A DNA stretch of 64,000 nucleotides from assembly GCA_029706075.1 (NCBI GenBank), contig JAINUG010000020.1, forward strand, positions 5,104,860 to 5,168,859. Direction: 5' to 3'. Position numbers and translations under genes: made by a program. This DNA comes from Aldrovandia affinis. Taxonomy: Eukaryota > Chordata > Actinopteri > Notacanthiformes > Halosauridae. Positions 60,232-64,000 of the stretch are shown here, piece after piece. Within the stretch, counting starts at the first letter, position 1, and each line of letters starts with the position of its first letter. Below the pieces are notes generated by a model. That model made no database searches. It was not told the DNA's origin and worked only from the letters and a program-made list of their open reading frames with translations.

Positions 60232-60935
60232 CACTCAGTGGCCACTTTATTAGGTACACCTTTCTAGTACTGGGTAGGACCTCCCTTTGCCCCCAGAACA
60301 GCCTGAATTCTTTGTGGCATGGATTCAACAAGGTGCTGGAAACATTCCTCAGAGATTCTAGCCCATGTTAACATAATAGCATCATGCAGTTGCTGCAGAT
60401 TTGTCGGCTGCACATTCATGTTGCGAATCTCCCATTCCACCACATCCCAAAGGTGCTCTATTGGACTGAGATCTGGTGACTGTGGAGGCCATTGGAGTAC
60501 ACTGAACTCATTGTCATGTTCATGGAACTAGCTTGAGATGATGGGTAGACTGTGGCCATAAAGGGATGCACATGGTCAGCAACAAGACTCAGGTAGGCTG
60601 TGGCATTTAAACAATGCTCAATTGGCATTAAGGGGCCTAATGTGTGCCAAGAAAACATTCCCCACACCATTGCACCACCACCACCACCAGCCTGAACCAT
60701 TGACACAAGGCAGGATGTATGCATGGATTCATGTTGAAATCAAGATTCGTCAGACCAGGCAACGTTTTTCCAATCTTCAACTGAAGTTTTTGTGAACTCT
60801 AGAGACTGTTGTGCATGAAAATACCATGAGATCAGCAGTTTCTGAGTTATTCACACTGTGGTTATTTAAGTTACTGTTGCCTTCCTGCCAGCTTGAACCA
60901 GTCTGGCCAATTTCCTCTGACCTCTCTCATTAAGC
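60232..60935 (-). mobile_element. Tc1/mariner element, CACTCAGTGGCC family, copy 3 (truncated)
   Basis: Preceded by TA at 60230-60231, then the complete end CACTCAGTGGCCACTTTATT and AGGTACACC. Read leftward, it encodes MVWGMFSWHTLGPLMP (about 60670) and SPDLSPIEHLWDVVE-like sequence near 60470, with a deletion that removes the QQDNAPCH region (near 60535). The far end is lost at about 60935. Confidence 0.9.
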
Positions 60936-60949
60936 CTCCATTTTCTGAA

Positions 60950-60977
60950 GTGTTTCCTTTATTTTGGCAGTTACCTG
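60950..60977 (-). mobile_element. Isolated terminus of the CAGGTAACTGCC family
   Basis: GTGTTTCCTTTATTTTGGCA then GTTACCTG: a 28-bp end without a body, abutting copy 3 of the other family. It could be the far end of the element starting at 59616, separated by the insertion of copy 3. Confidence 0.7.
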
Positions 60978-62754
60978 CATGCTGTACATATAAATAAAGA
61001 CGGACAGGCAGAATGTTGGCTGGTTTGTTGTTATCAGGGCTGCCGGGGCCTGTGGCGTCCGGTGTTGCTCATTATCTTGAGTTCAGTTCCTCTGGCTTGC
61101 ACGGCATCCTGGGAACTCTCTCCCTCTCTCAGGGACGTCGAACCCTCTCACACTGCGGAAGCTCCCCAACAGAGATTCGGCTCCTCTCCATGGGAACAAA
61201 GGAGACCTTGTATTAACAGAAAGGCCAAGAATGCGTAAACACTGGTTTCCTTGGCATAGAGGCGAGAGCACACAAGCGCGTCACTCGGGCAATTACCAAA
61301 CATCCTGTGAGAGTCCAGAGGGCTGAGATGCGCTGTCAGGCCAGCCCATTGCCTCTCTTGCCCAATCACAGGGAGGGACCCTGACCCTGTACCTAGGCCA
61401 GTGGCTGGATGTGAGGGGATTTTTGACCAGAACCCAAATGTACAACAACATTGCTTCAGAAATAGATCCCTCTTGTGCGCCCTCGCCTAGAAGCAGGGGA
61501 ATTTTTATGAAGAGATTCCTCTTTCTTTTCAAACGTGTGGTCAAAATTTCCTGGCTGCGTGAATCCTACAGGTGGATTGTGCAACTTTCAAAGGAGTCAT
61601 TGGATGACATCACAGTGACATCACAGGTGCTGTGAATACAAAAGATATTTGTTAGGACTGTGTGTAACGCAGGTGACAACATGTCTTGGACAGCATTTTA
61701 CAAATCAAAACATCATGAGATCATTTTAATAAAAGTACTTTCTAAAGAGTAAGAACAGAATTTAACAAAAACACAATATACGCTCTGGCAGGTTTTTTAA
61801 TTTTTAATTTTAATTTAGCATTTTGCACATACCACAGTGCTTTGATAAAGTTCTCCATATTGTTCAAGGTGGTCTGTGTCGTAAAAGCTGGATATGAACA
61901 CAAACAGAAACACAGACACTGATGAGGCAGATATGATGTCACTATTAAACAATGCCGACAGACACTGTATGGCTAAACAATGCAATTTTACAAGCCTGCT
62001 GAACGAGAATTGAATTTTAATGACTATTTTTACTAGGATACCAGCGCGGGTCCATTTCCTCAGGATACGTTTTTTTACCCTAGGCTTTCATTGAACCAGG
62101 TATGTATTAAAATACATATTTGTCTTGAGGGGGGTCACATACATAAACATAGGTATCCATAAAATTATAATAAATTTGACCCCCGAAGTGGGTGGGGACA
62201 AACAAACAAAAAACGAACAATAATAAAATAAATAAATAAATAAAATACGTATTTGTAAATAAGGAAGAGCACATCCAAACAGATCTGGTAAAAAGCTTCT
62301 GTAAACTTCTTCATTGTGAATCTGCCACGTAGATCCTCAGACATGGACACCACACCAGTGTAAAATTCAACACCACTGTGGCACTCCGGAGCCTTGGGCC
62401 TCTGTTTGAGACTTCTGACTGAGTGTAGTCATGGTTACGGATCCCATCACGTTCTTTCACACTGAGTCACTCTTTCTCCTGCCCAGTGACATGTTCCCAG
62501 AGTCAGGCCTGGGAGGGGACATGTAGAGGAAACAGTGTTGACTTTCGCAACACAGAGATAATTCCAATAAATTAATTGCACAAACCATAGGGATGAGGAA
62601 AGGACCATCCTAACATTCGAAAATTATTTATTATAGTTTTTTGATAAATGTTCAACATGTCTCACTTTAGGTGTAGTTTCGGGAGGGAGGGGGGTAGGGA
62701 AGATTTTTCCCCCTCACCTAAGAGAGGCAAAACATTAAATCAAGTAAACTACTG
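60978..62754. other. Intergenic sequence
   Basis: No gene. An AAAT microsatellite lies at 62220-62244. Otherwise unique-looking. Confidence 0.45.
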
Positions 62755-62830
62755 TACATTTTACATTTTAAGCATTTAGCAGACGCTCTTATCCAGAGCG
62801 ATTTACAAGATGTGCATTAATACATGGTAT
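62755..62830 (-). mobile_element. L2-type LINE 3' tail fragment
   Basis: TACATTTTACATTTTAAGCA, then GCAGACGCTCTTATCC and a TACATGGTA end, matching the 3' ends at 29844 and 50064. Only about 75 bp remain. Confidence 0.8.
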
Positions 62831-63154
62831 TATCCTGTCTGTAGCAGGATTAAGCTCTGAAGGCCATCAGGATCATGATGCAGATTAGTTTAAACCAATG
62901 AAAAACATGATTTAGCCATATGAATGCAAGTCTGACATCAGCATTTTTTCTGAGATGTAAGTAAAGATGTAAGTAAGATTGCAATGGCCAGTGAAGACTT
63001 GATTCAGTGTTCACTCAACCTTTGCCTCCGAGTTGGGTGTGTGCCTTTAGGTCATTATCTCACTGGACCGTCCATTTCCAAACAATCCTGAGCTACAGAT
63101 GGGTCCAAGTTTTTCTAAAATGTCCTTACATGAGGAATACAAAGTATATTGAAA
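62831..63154. other. Intergenic sequence
   Basis: Nothing recognised. Confidence 0.45.
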
Positions 63155-63470
63155 GGAGGTGTTTCCACACAGGTGTGCTTCCTGGGTTAATTACGCAATT
63201 AACATCCTATCGTGCTTAGAGTCATGGATACAAATGCTGCGCAGGCCCAGTTTCCCATTATTATAGCTACCATGGTTAGAAGAAGAGATCTCAGGGACTT
63301 TGACGGAGGGTTTTGGGGCATGTTTGTCAGGAGACTAACAAAGACAAAGACTGCTCAACTTGCTGATGTTTCATGAGGTGATGTTGACATGGAAGTCTAA
63401 GGGAAAAACATCATCAACTAGGGGCAACTGTGGTCGAAAGCGTATACTCCCCAACCATGAAATTCTCTGT
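63155..63470 (+). mobile_element. Mariner-like element fragment, CAGGTAACTGCC family
   Basis: Matches 58480-58830 in order: GTGTTTCCACACAGGTGTG, GCAATTAACATCCTATCGTG, GAAGAGATCTCAGG, and TCATCAACTAGGGGCAACTG at 63410. Both ends are missing and several internal deletions are present. Confidence 0.75.
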
Positions 63471-64000
63471 ATACTTTTCACTCAAAAGTCATCAGAAGGC
63501 AGCTTTTAGCAGTGATATCATTTCTTCCCAACGCACGCCTCCAGACGCCCCCTCACCAGTCATCTTACAATACCCCCGACTCCCACCCTCTGACACATTT
63601 ACCTAACCTTCATTTACTCAGAAAGCCCCATTGAGATAAACATCCATTTTTCAAGAAAGAAATGAGTGACACCACTAATCTTGTATGAGATATCTCTCAT
63701 CAGCGCATAAGGGAGCTTGGGGAAATTTGCATCAGAATGTATGATGTTCTGCAAAGTCATCCAAATATGTTGAAATTGAGTTAATGACATGATCATATGG
63801 GTGGGATTTTTTTTCTATTTTGGCCATAAAAAAGAAGATATTTCCCATCCTAACAGTGTTCATATGACTTCCAGGCACTAGGAATGAAGATGAATTTGAT
63901 GATTTGTGACGAGATATCCCAGCACCCCCAGATTGCCACTTCCCAGAGGCGCATAAATGTAACCGCTCTGTCTCTCTCTCTCAGCTTCCTCCTGTCGGTT
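63471..64000. other. Intergenic sequence to window end
   Basis: No gene recognised; ends in a short CT run (63971-63981). Confidence 0.45.

Overview
The window is vertebrate nuclear DNA, almost certainly from a ray-finned (teleost) fish. It has long AT-rich non-coding stretches, only two convincing protein-coding genes, one of them with a GT-AG intron, and a typical fish repeat load: RTE- and L2-type LINEs, tRNA-derived SINEs, several Tc1/mariner families and many microsatellites. The species cannot be named from the sequence. No prokaryotic operon, phage, CRISPR array or tRNA/rRNA gene is visible.

Genes. At the left edge (450-1484, +) lies a single-exon SoxC gene best matched to sox12. It has a complete HMG box and a complete SoxC C-terminal tail. 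At 40254-41051 (+) lies a two-coding-exon neurensin, best matched to nrsn2. It has two membrane segments, a probable upstream non-coding exon near 38.3-38.6 kb and a polyA signal at 41355. SOX12 and NRSN2 are near neighbours on human chromosome 20p13 and lie here in the same order and orientation, so the synteny supports both names. The roughly 39 kb between them and the roughly 23 kb to the right hold no other gene I can support. They are probably regulatory and intergenic DNA, with some AT-rich or homeodomain-site-rich patches.

Repeat layout. 4.88-8.66 kb: a minisatellite of about 39 bp split by a nearly full-length RTE-type LINE on the minus strand. 10.51-10.60 kb: a foldback element. 15.8-16.05, 18.48-18.63, 24.9-25.25, 27.36-27.42, 38.96-39.25 and 42.44-42.66 kb: tRNA-derived SINEs of at least two kinds. 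19.52-19.98 kb: a solo LTR with a 5-bp target duplication. 22.39-22.64 kb: a long inverted repeat. 27.74-28.45 kb: a decayed Ty3/Gypsy-like pol fragment. 29.84-31.73 kb: an L2-type LINE carrying a nested second LINE tail. 43.60-45.20 kb: a Tc1 element with ~200-bp IR/DR ends, followed at 45.39-46.56 kb by a second Tc1/mariner family that recurs at 56.95-58.16 and 60.23-60.93 kb. 47.89-48.59 kb: a LINE 3' end lying in a 17-bp minisatellite. 50.06-51.94 kb: two head-to-tail L2 fragments. 58.43-63.47 kb: a third mariner-like family in several pieces.

The most unusual feature is immediately after the sox12 stop codon. The last 29 bp of the gene, encoding the conserved C-terminus and the stop, are repeated in tandem about three more times in the presumed 3'UTR. 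I found no evidence of a wholly new gene system. The notable items are this repeat, the preserved sox12-nrsn2 pairing, and several nested transposon insertions with readable boundaries.
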